The position numbers and the translations under genes were made by a program. Under the pieces are notes generated by a model that had not been told where the DNA came from, made no database searches, and saw nothing but the letters and a program-made list of their open reading frames with translations. A stretch of DNA of 64,000 nt from Edaphobacter bradus (GTDB lineage Bacteria > Acidobacteriota > Terriglobia > Terriglobales > Acidobacteriaceae): positions 1-64,000 of the forward strand of contig NZ_JAGSYF010000005.1 in NCBI RefSeq assembly GCF_025685645.1, written 5' to 3'. The first letter of the stretch is position 1. The number at the start of each line of letters is the position of its first letter. Positions 53,895 through 62,457 of this stretch are shown in pieces.

Positions 53895-54767
53895 TCATTT
53901 CCGTCCCCTGACCTCTGCAACCAGAGATTCCAAAACCGATTCCAGCCGTGTGGTGCCCTTTCGGCTCTTTGCCGCGCCGAATTCAAAGTCGATCCATCCC
54001 TCGTTGAAGCCGTCGATCATTCGCATACGAGGCATTGGGTTTTTCATGCCCTGCGAGCGGAACAGTGATTCCCAGGTGTCGCGAGGAACGGATTCTGCCC
54101 GGACGGCCCGGCCAAGCGCGAGACTGAATCCCGCTGCGATGTCGTTTGCCGAATAGCGCTGCGGACCCTCCAATTCCACAATGCGAGAGCCCGACCATGT
54201 TTCGTTCAGGAGCTCTGCGGTCACCTGTGCAATATCTGCCGTAGCCACCATCGGAATGGCATGGTCGAGGGGCTGGAGAAAGCTGCGGATCACACCTGCA
54301 CGCGCGGACTCCACATCCCATGCCGCGTTTTCCATGAACCATGCGGCGCGCAGGAAGGCAACAGGAACCGATGTCGACTGGAGCATTTGCTCGGTGAGCA
54401 TCGAATTATTCAACAGATTCGGCTCGGTTACGTGCGCTCCGACAGTGGAGAGGAAGACGATCTTCCTGGGCCGCGCCGACTCGATGGCGTGCCGGATCGC
54501 CGCTGCGGCGTGCTTGGTCTGCGGAAAGCCCGGCTCAGGGTCAAAGTTGGGCGGAGTCATCAGAAACACGCCATCGGTATTGTCAAACGCCGTGGCCAGC
54601 GCGACATGATCTTCGACGGTCGCCGTTGCCACGTCACAACCCAGAGGAGCCCAATGCCGGCCTTTTTCTTCGCTCCGTACAACCGCACGAATCTTGTGAC
54701 CTTGGGCAATAAGATGCCGGGCGACAGCTCCGCCCACCTTTCCGGTTATGCCAGTAATTGCAAACAT
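53895..54767 (-). CDS. NmrA-family NAD(P)H-binding oxidoreductase
   Basis: About 290 residues from MFAITGITGKVGGAVARHLI. This is an atypical SDR with GITGKVGGAVA for NADP binding, then DNTDGVFLMTPPNFDPEPGF and KIVFLSTVGAH. It resembles NAD(P)H:quinone oxidoreductase-2-like and NmrA proteins, as does the gene at 11885, but the two are distant. It is the last of three reverse-strand oxidoreductase genes. Confidence 0.87.
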   Translation of the reverse strand: MFAITGITGKVGGAVARHLIAQGHKIRAVVRSEEKGRHWAPLGCDVATATVEDHVALATAFDNTDGVFLMTPPNFDPEPGFPQTKHAAAAIRHAIESARPRKIVFLSTVGAHVTEPNLLNNSMLTEQMLQSTSVPVAFLRAAWFMENAAWDVESARAGVIRSFLQPLDHAIPMVATADIAQVTAELLNETWSGSRIVELEGPQRYSANDIAAGFSLALGRAVRAESVPRDTWESLFRSQGMKNPMPRMRMIDGFNEGWIDFEFGAAKSRKGTTRLESVLESLVAEVRGRK

Positions 54768-54835
54768 GTATTCCTCCAAAGGCAGGCGTTGCCAGCCTGA
54801 ACGTCAGATGTGAATTGTTGTTAAGGGTTGGGGAC

Positions 54836-55735
54836 TCAGACGAGCTTGGCGGGATGGAGAAGATCCGCAAAGCCGAGGCGGCGCACAAATTCGGCACGGA
54901 TGCGATCCAGCACAGTCGTCACAACCTCTGATCCATCCTGGGCAGGATCGACAGTGACACGAAACGGCCGCTTACCGAAAGGGGCGTTCACGATGCTCAC
55001 GACAGCGCCTGCGACGGCGGAGACATCGGCGTCCGGTGGCACTGTACCCGTGAGAGCTTTGAGCGCCTGCTCCTCAAACCCGGCATAGGGACCATCCTGA
55101 TACTCACGCATGCGCACCTTGTCGTCAGGGGTGCCAGAGTGCGCAAAGTGGTTCGTGCCAGTGGTAAATGCGCCAGGGATCACGATTGAGGTCTCGACAC
55201 CCCACCGGGCGAGCTCTTTCGCGTAGCTGACCGCCAGTGCGTCCATAGCTGCCTTGGCAGCGAAGTACGGAGCAAGGTAAGGCGGAACACCACCATTGGT
55301 ACTGCTGCTGCCAACCCAGATCACCAGCCCTTGTTTCTGCTTTCGAAGTTGCGGAAGTGCGGCACGGTTAACGCGCTGCGTGCTCAGGACGTTCACGTCA
55401 TACAAATGGGCAAGTTGCTCTGAGGTGAATGCCTCGGTGGGACCGAAGACCATGTGCCCAGCGTTGTGAACAACGACGTCCAGCCGGCCATTCTCTCGAA
55501 CGATCTGTGCGATGGCGGCATCAGCCGAGTCCTGCGACTGTACATCAAGCTCAACCGTTCGCAGATCAACCTGGTTCTCCTGCGCGAACCGGTTCGCCGC
55601 TTCCACTTGCGATGCGTTGCGTCCTTTGGTGGCTCTCATGCTGGCGTATACGACATGTCCGGCCTTTGCGAGCGCGCGTGCTGCAAGCGCACCAAATCCA
55701 CTCGATGCTCCCGTAATAACAATCACTTTTTTCAT
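54836..55735 (-). CDS. SDR-family oxidoreductase
   Basis: 299 residues of the classical SDR type. The cofactor motif is TGASSGFGALAARALAKAG, then VVHNAGHMVFGP. The catalytic pair is in WVGSSSTNG...YLAPYFAAKAAMDALAVSYA (Y-x-x-x-K). The long C-terminal substrate region is typical of retinol-dehydrogenase-like members. It is cytosolic and NADP-dependent by inference. It lies 42 bases after the next SDR gene upstream in the run. Confidence 0.92.
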   Translation of the reverse strand: MKKVIVITGASSGFGALAARALAKAGHVVYASMRATKGRNASQVEAANRFAQENQVDLRTVELDVQSQDSADAAIAQIVRENGRLDVVVHNAGHMVFGPTEAFTSEQLAHLYDVNVLSTQRVNRAALPQLRKQKQGLVIWVGSSSTNGGVPPYLAPYFAAKAAMDALAVSYAKELARWGVETSIVIPGAFTTGTNHFAHSGTPDDKVRMREYQDGPYAGFEEQALKALTGTVPPDADVSAVAGAVVSIVNAPFGKRPFRVTVDPAQDGSEVVTTVLDRIRAEFVRRLGFADLLHPAKLV

Positions 55736-55777
55736 GGTTACGCTCCCATCTTCTGATGTGTTGTTTTCACACGCCGA

Positions 55778-56506
55778 TCAGGCAAACCCGCCATTTGTGC
55801 GCAGAATCTGAGCATTGACCCAGCCACCATCCGGCCCAGCGAGGAATGAAACAACATTCGCAATGTCCTCGGGTTGACCAAGGCGCTCGAGGGGCGGGAG
55901 CTTCGAAAGCTGCTCGATCTGATACGGTGTCTTCCCGTTCAGGAATAAGTCTGTGCCCGTCGGTCCAGGCGCCACCGCGTTCACCGTGATATTGCGTCCG
56001 CGCAGCTCGTTCGCAAGAACAGGCACCATACCCTCGACGCCGGCTTTCGACGCGATATAGGGTCCATACGTCGGAAATGATTTCGCGAGCACACTGCTGG
56101 AGAAGGCAATAATGCGTCCACCCTCCGCTACGTTCTGTGCAGCCTGCGCAAGCACCAGAAACGTGCCGCGAAGGTTGATGGCGATCACCTTGTCGAAGGT
56201 ATCGACGTCTCCTTTCGTGATCTGCGAGAGCGGCATGATTCCTGCGTTGTTGACGACTACATCCACGCGGCCGAATGATTCGATCGTCTTCTTGAACAGC
56301 TGTTCGACCTCTTCCGGTTGGCTCACGTCTGCCTTGACCGCCAATGCTTCTCCATCTGCGTCACGAATCTCGTTCACAACCTCTTGGGCCTGAGCGCCAT
56401 TGCCCGCGTAGTTCACGACAACGGCAAACCCATCCGACGCCAGCCGCTTCGCGATGCTGCGCCCGATGCCACGAGATGCTCCGGTTACGATTGCTGTCTT
56501 TGCCAT
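55778..56506 (-). CDS. SDR-family oxidoreductase (FabG-like)
   Basis: About 242 residues from MAKTAIVTGASRGIGRSIAK. The NADP motif is TGASRGIGRSIA and the NNAG motif is VVNNAGIMPLSQI. The catalytic Ser and Tyr-Lys lie in FSSSVLAKSFPTYGPYIASK. C-terminal PEDIANVVSFLAGPDGGWVN is typical of glucose-1-dehydrogenase/FabG-like enzymes. It is divergent from the LysR gene across 102 bases, a common arrangement for a LysR target. Confidence 0.93.
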   Translation of the reverse strand: MAKTAIVTGASRGIGRSIAKRLASDGFAVVVNYAGNGAQAQEVVNEIRDADGEALAVKADVSQPEEVEQLFKKTIESFGRVDVVVNNAGIMPLSQITKGDVDTFDKVIAINLRGTFLVLAQAAQNVAEGGRIIAFSSSVLAKSFPTYGPYIASKAGVEGMVPVLANELRGRNITVNAVAPGPTGTDLFLNGKTPYQIEQLSKLPPLERLGQPEDIANVVSFLAGPDGGWVNAQILRTNGGFA

Positions 56507-56608
56507 AGCGTTCTCCATTTCTCGACAGCTTCTCGCTGTGAAGCTGTCTATAAACGAAGAATGCTCCTCTCCCGCATATAAATCCAATACATAGTGCTAA
56601 TATCATGC

Positions 56609-57526
56609 ATGCGTCTAACGCAATTAAGACAGGCCGACCTGAACCTACTGGTTGTCTTTGCGGTGTTCGCCGAAGAACGAAACGTCTCCCGCGCGGCGGA
56701 TCGCCTGCTGTTGAGCCAACCCGCCGTGAGCCGCGCACTCCAGCGATTGCGCGACATGTTCCACGACAACCTCTTCGTGCGCACCGCCGCGGGATATGAA
56801 CTCACGCCGCAAGGGCAGCGCCTTCTGCAGGAACTCGAGGTCATGCTGCCGAAACTCGATCGCCTGTTGAGCGGATCGAGTTTCGATCCAGCTGTCGAGC
56901 AAGCGAACTTCCGCCTTGCCGTCACGGACAATGGTGCCGCGATCCTGGTGCCGGTGTTGTGCCGCGAGGTCTTGCCGATCGCGAAGAAGGTGCACTTCGA
57001 TTTTGTTGCCTGGCACCGGGGGAGCTTCGACGAAGTTGTGCACGGCAGCGTTGATCTCGCCTTTTCCGCGAGCTCAGTAGAAGCTCCGCCACCGCTGCAA
57101 AGCCAGACGATCTATGACGAGCAGTTTGTTTGCGTTGTAGATGCGAAGAGCCGCCTTCCGAAGTCGCTCACACTGGCGCAGTACATGAAACTCGAACACA
57201 TCAGTATCAGTATTCTGGGCGGGATTCAGGTGTCTCCTGATAGGGCTCTGGCCACGATGGGACACAAAAGGCAGATCGCTATCCATGTCCCCTACCACGA
57301 AGCTGCCATTCGCTGTGTCCCAGGAACGAAGCTTGTAGGAACTGTCCCGCGTAAGTTTGTATCCGGAATGATCCGCAACCCAGCCATCAGGATCCTCAAT
57401 CCTCCGCCCGAGATTGCCGGTTTTCGTTATGCGATGACCTGGCATCCTCGCCTCAATACGGACGCGGCTCACTCTTGGCTGCGGGCCACGATGCGACACA
57501 TCGGAGAAGTTGTAGCCAGAAGCTAA
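56609..57526 (+). CDS. LysR-family regulator (NodD/LeuO-like)
   Basis: 305 residues from MRLTQLRQADLNLLVVFAVF. A GTG 15 bases earlier is possible. The winged HTH is NVSRAADRLLLSQPAVSRAL. The substrate-binding domain includes FRLAVTDNGAAILVPVLCRE and VHGSVDLAFSASS. The DLNLLVVF start is typical of the NodD/NahR-like branch. It is divergent from the FabG-like SDR gene and probably controls that cluster. Confidence 0.92.
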   Translation: MRLTQLRQADLNLLVVFAVFAEERNVSRAADRLLLSQPAVSRALQRLRDMFHDNLFVRTAAGYELTPQGQRLLQELEVMLPKLDRLLSGSSFDPAVEQANFRLAVTDNGAAILVPVLCREVLPIAKKVHFDFVAWHRGSFDEVVHGSVDLAFSASSVEAPPPLQSQTIYDEQFVCVVDAKSRLPKSLTLAQYMKLEHISISILGGIQVSPDRALATMGHKRQIAIHVPYHEAAIRCVPGTKLVGTVPRKFVSGMIRNPAIRILNPPPEIAGFRYAMTWHPRLNTDAAHSWLRATMRHIGEVVARS

Positions 57527-57904
57527 ACCGCCGTATTTCAATTGGCGCGTAATCGCCAAAGCACTCATCAAGACAAATCGCTCGGTGGGGATGTTGTTGG
57601 CCGTATACCGGCAAACCGGAAGTTTCGTGGAACCGGGTCGAAAGGTCCGGTTTGCCGACTACTCGGGAGTTAGCGAGTTCCGTGCTCTGTGGTTCCAAGA
57701 GTTGCGCAAGAAGCAGACGAGGAACGACGTGCTATGAGTGGGTTCTTTCCAGCGTGCAGCCATGGAGCCGAGCAGTTGCAGGACCCGCCTGTGAGGCGCC
57801 CATGGTGTGCACACCCGCAGATTCTGTTTGTCACTCGTCGAGTCGGTGCGCACGACTTTGCATCGTGTATGGAGAAAAATCGGCGTGCGGGAAGCGAGCA
57901 TACC
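57527..57904. other. Intergenic with palindromic repeat element
   Basis: About 380 bases between the LysR gene and the convergent outer membrane protein gene. It holds the 49-base repeat element listed separately. I see no other RNA or coding feature. Confidence 0.5.
57609..57657. repeat. Palindromic repeat element, copy 1
   Basis: CGGCAAACCGG at 57609-57619 and CCGGTTTGCCG at 57647-57657 are perfect inverted ends around aagtttcgtggaaccgggtc. A diverged copy in the same orientation lies at 63601-63650. It looks like a REP- or MITE-like intergenic element. Confidence 0.75.
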
Positions 57905-59320
57905 TCAAAAGTGAAAGATCACATCCGTTGCGAACGTAAATTGATTCGTCCGCGTCCCCTTGTCATAGGCCCCGCGGTCCCAGGCGTGATCGAACCGTAC
58001 CTCCGGCCTTATCTGCACCGTGGACCCCACCCAGTGGCTCAGCATCAGCGTGGCCTCGCTGTACTTCGTCGCATACCCCGTACGCTGGCCCTTTTTGTCA
58101 TTCAAGAAATCATTGCGGAACGAGGCGAAGTCGTGCGGCGATATCTGCTTGTTGATGTAGTTCACCATTGCCCACTCAGGCGCCAGACACGTCTGTAAGT
58201 CCGCCCTGCAATTCGCGCCGTTTGTTCCTTTCTCCGGCGCAATCGACCCGTTCACACTCGGCACATCTCTCTGGTACATCGCATACATCTCCGTTGCCAT
58301 ATGCCAGGTGCTTCCGAACTTGTGATACCAAGTGCCGTCATACATCTGCAGATTGTTGAACGCATACTTGCCGTCATTGATTCCGTTTGCGCACAGGTAG
58401 AAGTTATCGTTCACGCTCTTCGTCGTATAGCTAACACATCCCATGAACGACGGCTTGGCATCCTCGGTCCATAACGCCACATCATGACTACCCGAAACCC
58501 CGGCCTGCACTACCCACTGATCGTTCAACTGGATCGTTGCCAGCACACCCGTGTCGGTAAAGGGGTCCACGGCATACAGCAGTGAGTGGCTGAAGATGTA
58601 GTTGTTTGGCGTCAACTGCGCTTCGATTCCCGGGATGGAGATAAACCGCCCCACCCGCACATTCATGCCTTTCGCCACGTGCGGAAAGTACACGTCCGCG
58701 TACTCCAGCACCGGGTCGAACCCATACTGCCTGTCATGATCCAGCAACTGGCTACTGAAGTACCCCTTGTTCGTCGTCGAACGGTAGTCCGTCCCGAAGA
58801 ACCCAGTCAGATGAAATCCCCAATCGACATGATCCCGCTGCACCGAATCCGGCAGCCGCTCGACATACACCACTGCCTGCCCCAGCTCTATGCGATTCGA
58901 ATAGATATCATTCGTCTCCGGATAGTTCCGGTCGCGCGATGTCGACACGTTTGCCGTCGGCTCGATCCACCCATAGACCTTTGTCCGCCCTGTCGCTCCA
59001 TCGATCGCGGTCTGAAGGGGATACACGTTCCCATCTGCCTCTCCAATTGTCGGTGACCCACCGTACGACCAGTCCGAGTTGGGGAATGGTGGCGAACTCA
59101 ACGGCGAAGGTAGCCCCCGCCGAGGCGCCGCCGGCCCGGCCACCGCCGTACCCTTCCAATCCTCCCTATAAAAGTCTATCCACCGCTCAAAGAGGTTCCG
59201 TGTGCCATTCGCTGTCGTCGCGGTGTTAGCCGCTGGCGCGTTTGGAACTTGCTGAGCTTCGGCGCAACACACGCCTAGGAGCGAAATACCGACAATTCCT
59301 GCTACCGCGAATTTCCTCAA
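57905..59320 (-). CDS. Outer-membrane beta-barrel protein (porin-2 like)
   Basis: About 471 residues from a TTG at 59320 preceded by GGAGGAGG. This gives a clean signal peptide (MRKFAVAGIVGISLLGVC, CAEAQ). The frame further upstream has no homology. The mature part alternates aromatic and polar residues, with VYGWIEPTANVSTSRDRNYP, RVGRFISIPGIEAQLTPNNY and a terminal strand ending ATDVIFHF with the final Phe typical of outer membrane barrels. It resembles the putative beta-barrel porin-2 (BBP2) family. The solute is unknown. Confidence 0.82.
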   Translation of the reverse strand: MRKFAVAGIVGISLLGVCCAEAQQVPNAPAANTATTANGTRNLFERWIDFYREDWKGTAVAGPAAPRRGLPSPLSSPPFPNSDWSYGGSPTIGEADGNVYPLQTAIDGATGRTKVYGWIEPTANVSTSRDRNYPETNDIYSNRIELGQAVVYVERLPDSVQRDHVDWGFHLTGFFGTDYRSTTNKGYFSSQLLDHDRQYGFDPVLEYADVYFPHVAKGMNVRVGRFISIPGIEAQLTPNNYIFSHSLLYAVDPFTDTGVLATIQLNDQWVVQAGVSGSHDVALWTEDAKPSFMGCVSYTTKSVNDNFYLCANGINDGKYAFNNLQMYDGTWYHKFGSTWHMATEMYAMYQRDVPSVNGSIAPEKGTNGANCRADLQTCLAPEWAMVNYINKQISPHDFASFRNDFLNDKKGQRTGYATKYSEATLMLSHWVGSTVQIRPEVRFDHAWDRGAYDKGTRTNQFTFATDVIFHF

Positions 59321-59495
59321 GCCTCCTCCAGCAATCTCAACTCGTGAGAGATACCACTCAAGACTACTTCCTGAAAACACTGCAACAGAACTCACTCTAT
59401 GGGAGGACCAATATGAAATCCGTAAGAACGCTTGACGCGACCCGGACCCTGGTCGCCTTCCGGAACCATTCCAGCGTAGGACACCACGCAAAAGA

Positions 59496-60836
59496 CTACC
59501 TGGGCGCGCTGGTTAGGTCTCCGACCATGGCGCGGCGCCAGGCGCTCAAGTTGGGCACTTCAGCACCGAACAGAGTCTCGAGGAATCGCAACACCGAAGT
59601 GTGATCGAAGAGGTCCGATGACACGAACGCGCCTCGACTGAACGGCGAGATGATCAGCATGGGGACGCGAAAACCCAATCCAATTGGGCCTGTGATCGTT
59701 GGACTGCCGGTGACGGTCGGGTCCGGTATCGCGGGCGCGGTCACATATTCGCCTGGCGTGCCGGGAGGTGCCGTCACCGGCGCAACGTGATCAAAAAATC
59801 CGCCGTTTTCATCGTAGGTAACAAGCAAAAACGTCTTTGCCCACAGTGCCGGGTTCGCTGTTAGAGCACTGACGATGAGAGAAAGGATATTCTCGCCAAA
59901 TATCGAAGGCGAAGGCGGATGATCCGAAGTTAGAACCGACCCCACCAGCCAAGAGACCTGGGGCAAATTCCCAAGTGCCACATCGGCCAGGAAGTCGACG
60001 GGGAACTGTGGTCCGAATGCATTCTGATGCAGAACCGATGCAGGATCCTGAAAAGTTTTGAAGTAGGAGAGAACATTGTCCGAGAGAATCCCGCCGAGCA
60101 CAGTCTCATCAGGCGACGAGTAAACCTTCCAGGAAATTCCCCGAGCCTGGAGCTGCTCGGGCATTGTCGTATATGTCAGACGGCCGTAGACGGCTGTGCG
60201 GTTTGTGACGATGGTCTGCAAGATCGGTCCGCCGTTTTTTCCATCCGGGTCGAGGGAGGCCGCCATCGTGTAGAGGCGATTCGGGTCGGTCGGGCCCATC
60301 ACCGAGCAAAAATAGTTGTCGCAAATCGTGAAGGCATCGGCCAGAGCGTAGTAGTAGGGAAGGTCGACGCGAGTGTAGTAGCCCATACCTAATACGGCGT
60401 CGTTGGAATCGATCGGAAGACGCGAGCTCACAAAACCGTCCATGGCGCCATTGTTCCAGCTCTGATGCTGTGGCACCCAGTCGTGGGTGATGTCGTGCGT
60501 GCAGGCTGCATTCGTTTTAGAGGTGTCTAAGTGGAATGGCAAGAGTACCCCTACAGGCGAGCTCGTTGTGTTCGCCGGATCGGGTTGCTGGAATGCCGTG
60601 CTTCGATCAGAAAATCCACGGACGCCCCGGTAGCTTCCAAAGTAGTGATCGAAAGAGCGATTCTCCTGAATCAGGATCACCACATGTTCGATGTCAGTTA
60701 ACTTGGAGCAAGCGGGCGAAACGGAAGGAGAGGTGACAGAACTGCCGCCGCAACCATCCAATCCCAAAGACGCCAGCTCTGCAACAACAGTGGCAGCTCC
60801 GAGTCTTAATAGTTCCCGGCGAGTGAAATTCTGCAT
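59496..60836 (-). CDS. Phospholipase C/acid phosphatase-like phosphoesterase
   Basis: 446 residues. The N-terminus MQNFTRRELLRLGAATVVAE is Tat-like, with a possible lipobox at GLDGC. The phosphoesterase family (PlcC/AcpA) motif HVVILIQENRSFDHYFGSYR is intact, followed by HDWVPQHQSWNNGAMDGFV, TICDNYFCSVMGPTDPNRLY and VTYDENGGFFDHVAP. It is an exported hydrolase of phospholipids or phosphomonoesters, shorter than PlcN/PlcH because it lacks their C-terminal repeats. It lies 175 bases upstream of the beta-barrel gene in the same direction. Confidence 0.9.
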   Translation of the reverse strand: MQNFTRRELLRLGAATVVAELASLGLDGCGGSSVTSPSVSPACSKLTDIEHVVILIQENRSFDHYFGSYRGVRGFSDRSTAFQQPDPANTTSSPVGVLLPFHLDTSKTNAACTHDITHDWVPQHQSWNNGAMDGFVSSRLPIDSNDAVLGMGYYTRVDLPYYYALADAFTICDNYFCSVMGPTDPNRLYTMAASLDPDGKNGGPILQTIVTNRTAVYGRLTYTTMPEQLQARGISWKVYSSPDETVLGGILSDNVLSYFKTFQDPASVLHQNAFGPQFPVDFLADVALGNLPQVSWLVGSVLTSDHPPSPSIFGENILSLIVSALTANPALWAKTFLLVTYDENGGFFDHVAPVTAPPGTPGEYVTAPAIPDPTVTGSPTITGPIGLGFRVPMLIISPFSRGAFVSSDLFDHTSVLRFLETLFGAEVPNLSAWRRAMVGDLTSAPR

Positions 60837-61096
60837 AGGCTCTAAATTTCAGATGCTCTCTCCAGGAGCAAAGGTAGTATCGGTTATCAAGTCCTGGTTG
60901 GCACCTGCGCAACAGGACTATTTGATTGGAAATGCGGGCATCCCGAATCCAACGACCAAGGGGGGACCGAAAGTACCGCTCCGCGAAACGAGGGTGATCC
61001 GGTTGCGTCATCGAGCGGATCACGGGCAACCCTGAAGTAATCCCAAGGTAAGAGTTGCCGACAATTCAGGAGTTCATTCGAATCGATGCACTTACT

Positions 61097-61543
61097 TTAA
61101 AGTCTTTTGTCACCAATCCAATAGCGAGGACCGGGACCGAATCGGCTGGCCCGATCACCAGGGTTGGCAAGTTGACAGTCATGTAGTGACAAGCAGCCGC
61201 AACCAATGCATCGGGTGAGACCCGCCCGGAGGCGCTCGAGCTCAGCAATCCGCTCATCAATACGCTTTGTCCAACTCGCAGAGATTTTCGCCCAATCCGT
61301 GCGTTCTGGCACGCGGTTCTCCGGTAACTTCGCCAGCTCGACGCCGACTTCTTCGAGCGTCAGACCCATTCGCTGAGCGAAGACAATGAAAGCAATCCGC
61401 CTAAGAACCGCCCTCGGATACCGACGGTGACCTGAGCCCGCACGTTCGGACTTGACCAGGCCTCGCTCTTCATAGAACCGGAGCGCCGACGCGGCAACGC
61501 CACTTCGACGCGCAACCTCGGAGATTGTAAGCAAGCCGGACAT
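61097..61543 (-). CDS. soxR: Redox-sensing MerR-family regulator SoxR
   Basis: 148 residues. The MerR HTH is TISEVARRSGVAASALRFYE. The dimerisation helix includes WAKISASWTKRIDERIAELE. The [2Fe-2S] ligands are all present in CIGCGCLSLHDC (CxxCxCxxxxxC). SoxR is activated by redox-cycling compounds or superoxide. In non-enteric bacteria it controls nearby export and modification genes directly. It is divergent from an SDR/QueA-like pair, with a SoxR box in between. Confidence 0.96.
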   Translation of the reverse strand: MSGLLTISEVARRSGVAASALRFYEERGLVKSERAGSGHRRYPRAVLRRIAFIVFAQRMGLTLEEVGVELAKLPENRVPERTDWAKISASWTKRIDERIAELERLRAGLTRCIGCGCLSLHDCQLANPGDRASRFGPGPRYWIGDKRL

Positions 61544-61568
61544 AAGGGAAGACTAACGGGATTTGCGC

Positions 61569-61599
61569 TTGACTTCAAGTTGACTTGAACTTGTAGTTT
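61569..61599 (+). promoter_or_regulatory. SoxR box in 19-bp-spacer promoter
   Basis: A perfect inverted repeat TTCAAGTTGACTTGAA lies at 61574-61589, close to the enterobacterial SoxR box CCTCAAGTTAACTTGAGG. It lies between a -35-like TTGACT (61569-61574) and a -10-like TAGTTT (61594-61599) with a 19-base spacer, the overlong spacing typical of MerR-type targets. It should control the forward SDR gene. Confidence 0.88.
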
Positions 61600-61644
61600 G
61601 AAGACGTGTCAGATCGTAACGCCTTTTCGGCAGAAAGAACTCTC

Positions 61645-62457
61645 ATGAATATCCATCACAAAGCTGTCGACTCTATTCCGTCTCCGCCCGCCCCGGCAGA
61701 CGACCATCCGTTCAACCCGTTCCCCCATAGTCGAGTCGCTGTTACCGGCGGCACATCCGGCCTTGGCCTAGCCCTCGTCCGCGAACTGCTGAATCGTGGC
61801 GCGGAGGTCGCGCTCGTCGCGCGTGGCCAGGACAGGGTGAAACGTGTCGTGCAGGAGTTGTCGGACGCACACGGCATTGTCGGTGACGTGTCCCGGAAGG
61901 AAGATACACACCCCATTGCGATGCAGGTCGTGGGTGCGCTTGGAGGACTTGATGTTCTCATCAACAACGCATCGGACCTGGGGCCGACGCCGTTGAAGCT
62001 ATTGGGCGATACGGAGTGTGAAGACTTTGAGCGTGCACTCGCGACGAATGTCCTCGGCCCTTTTCGGCTGACGAAGGCGCTGCTTGGCTCGCTGGGTGCG
62101 TCCGCGCGGGAGGGCCGCGGAGCGGTAGTGGTAAACGTGTCGAGCGATGCCGCGGCGAACGCTTACCAGCGCTGGGGGGCTTATGGCGCGAGCAAGGCAG
62201 CACTACTTCATTTGAGCCGCATCTGGGACGAAGAACTCCGTTTGGAGGGAGTCCGCGTTCTCTCAATCGATCCAGGCGACATGGACACACCCTTGCACGC
62301 TGCTGCGGTGCCGGATGCGGACCGCTCAACGTTGAAGCGTCCGGAGGTGGCAGCCCGCGAACTCGCTGACGCGGTCGCTGCCGTGCTGTCGCGGCGTGTC
62401 TCGGATTTGGACTCGGATTCGGATTCTGAGGCGATAGCACAAGAGGCAACGGGATGA
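61645..62457 (+). CDS. SDR oxidoreductase in SoxR-linked operon
   Basis: About 270 residues from MNIHHKAVDSIPSPPAPADD. A GTG at 61606 is an alternative. It is a classical SDR: VTGGTSGLGLALVRELLNRG, LINNASDLGPTP, and VNVSSDAAANAYQRWGAYGA with SKAALLHLSR giving Y-x-x-x-K. The C-terminus is an acidic Asp-Ser run (LDSDSDSEAIAQE). It probably reduces a redox-active metabolite or its product, from the SoxR context. It overlaps the next gene by ATGA. Confidence 0.9.
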   Translation: MNIHHKAVDSIPSPPAPADDHPFNPFPHSRVAVTGGTSGLGLALVRELLNRGAEVALVARGQDRVKRVVQELSDAHGIVGDVSRKEDTHPIAMQVVGALGGLDVLINNASDLGPTPLKLLGDTECEDFERALATNVLGPFRLTKALLGSLGASAREGRGAVVVNVSSDAAANAYQRWGAYGASKAALLHLSRIWDEELRLEGVRVLSIDPGDMDTPLHAAAVPDADRSTLKRPEVAARELADAVAAVLSRRVSDLDSDSDSEAIAQEATG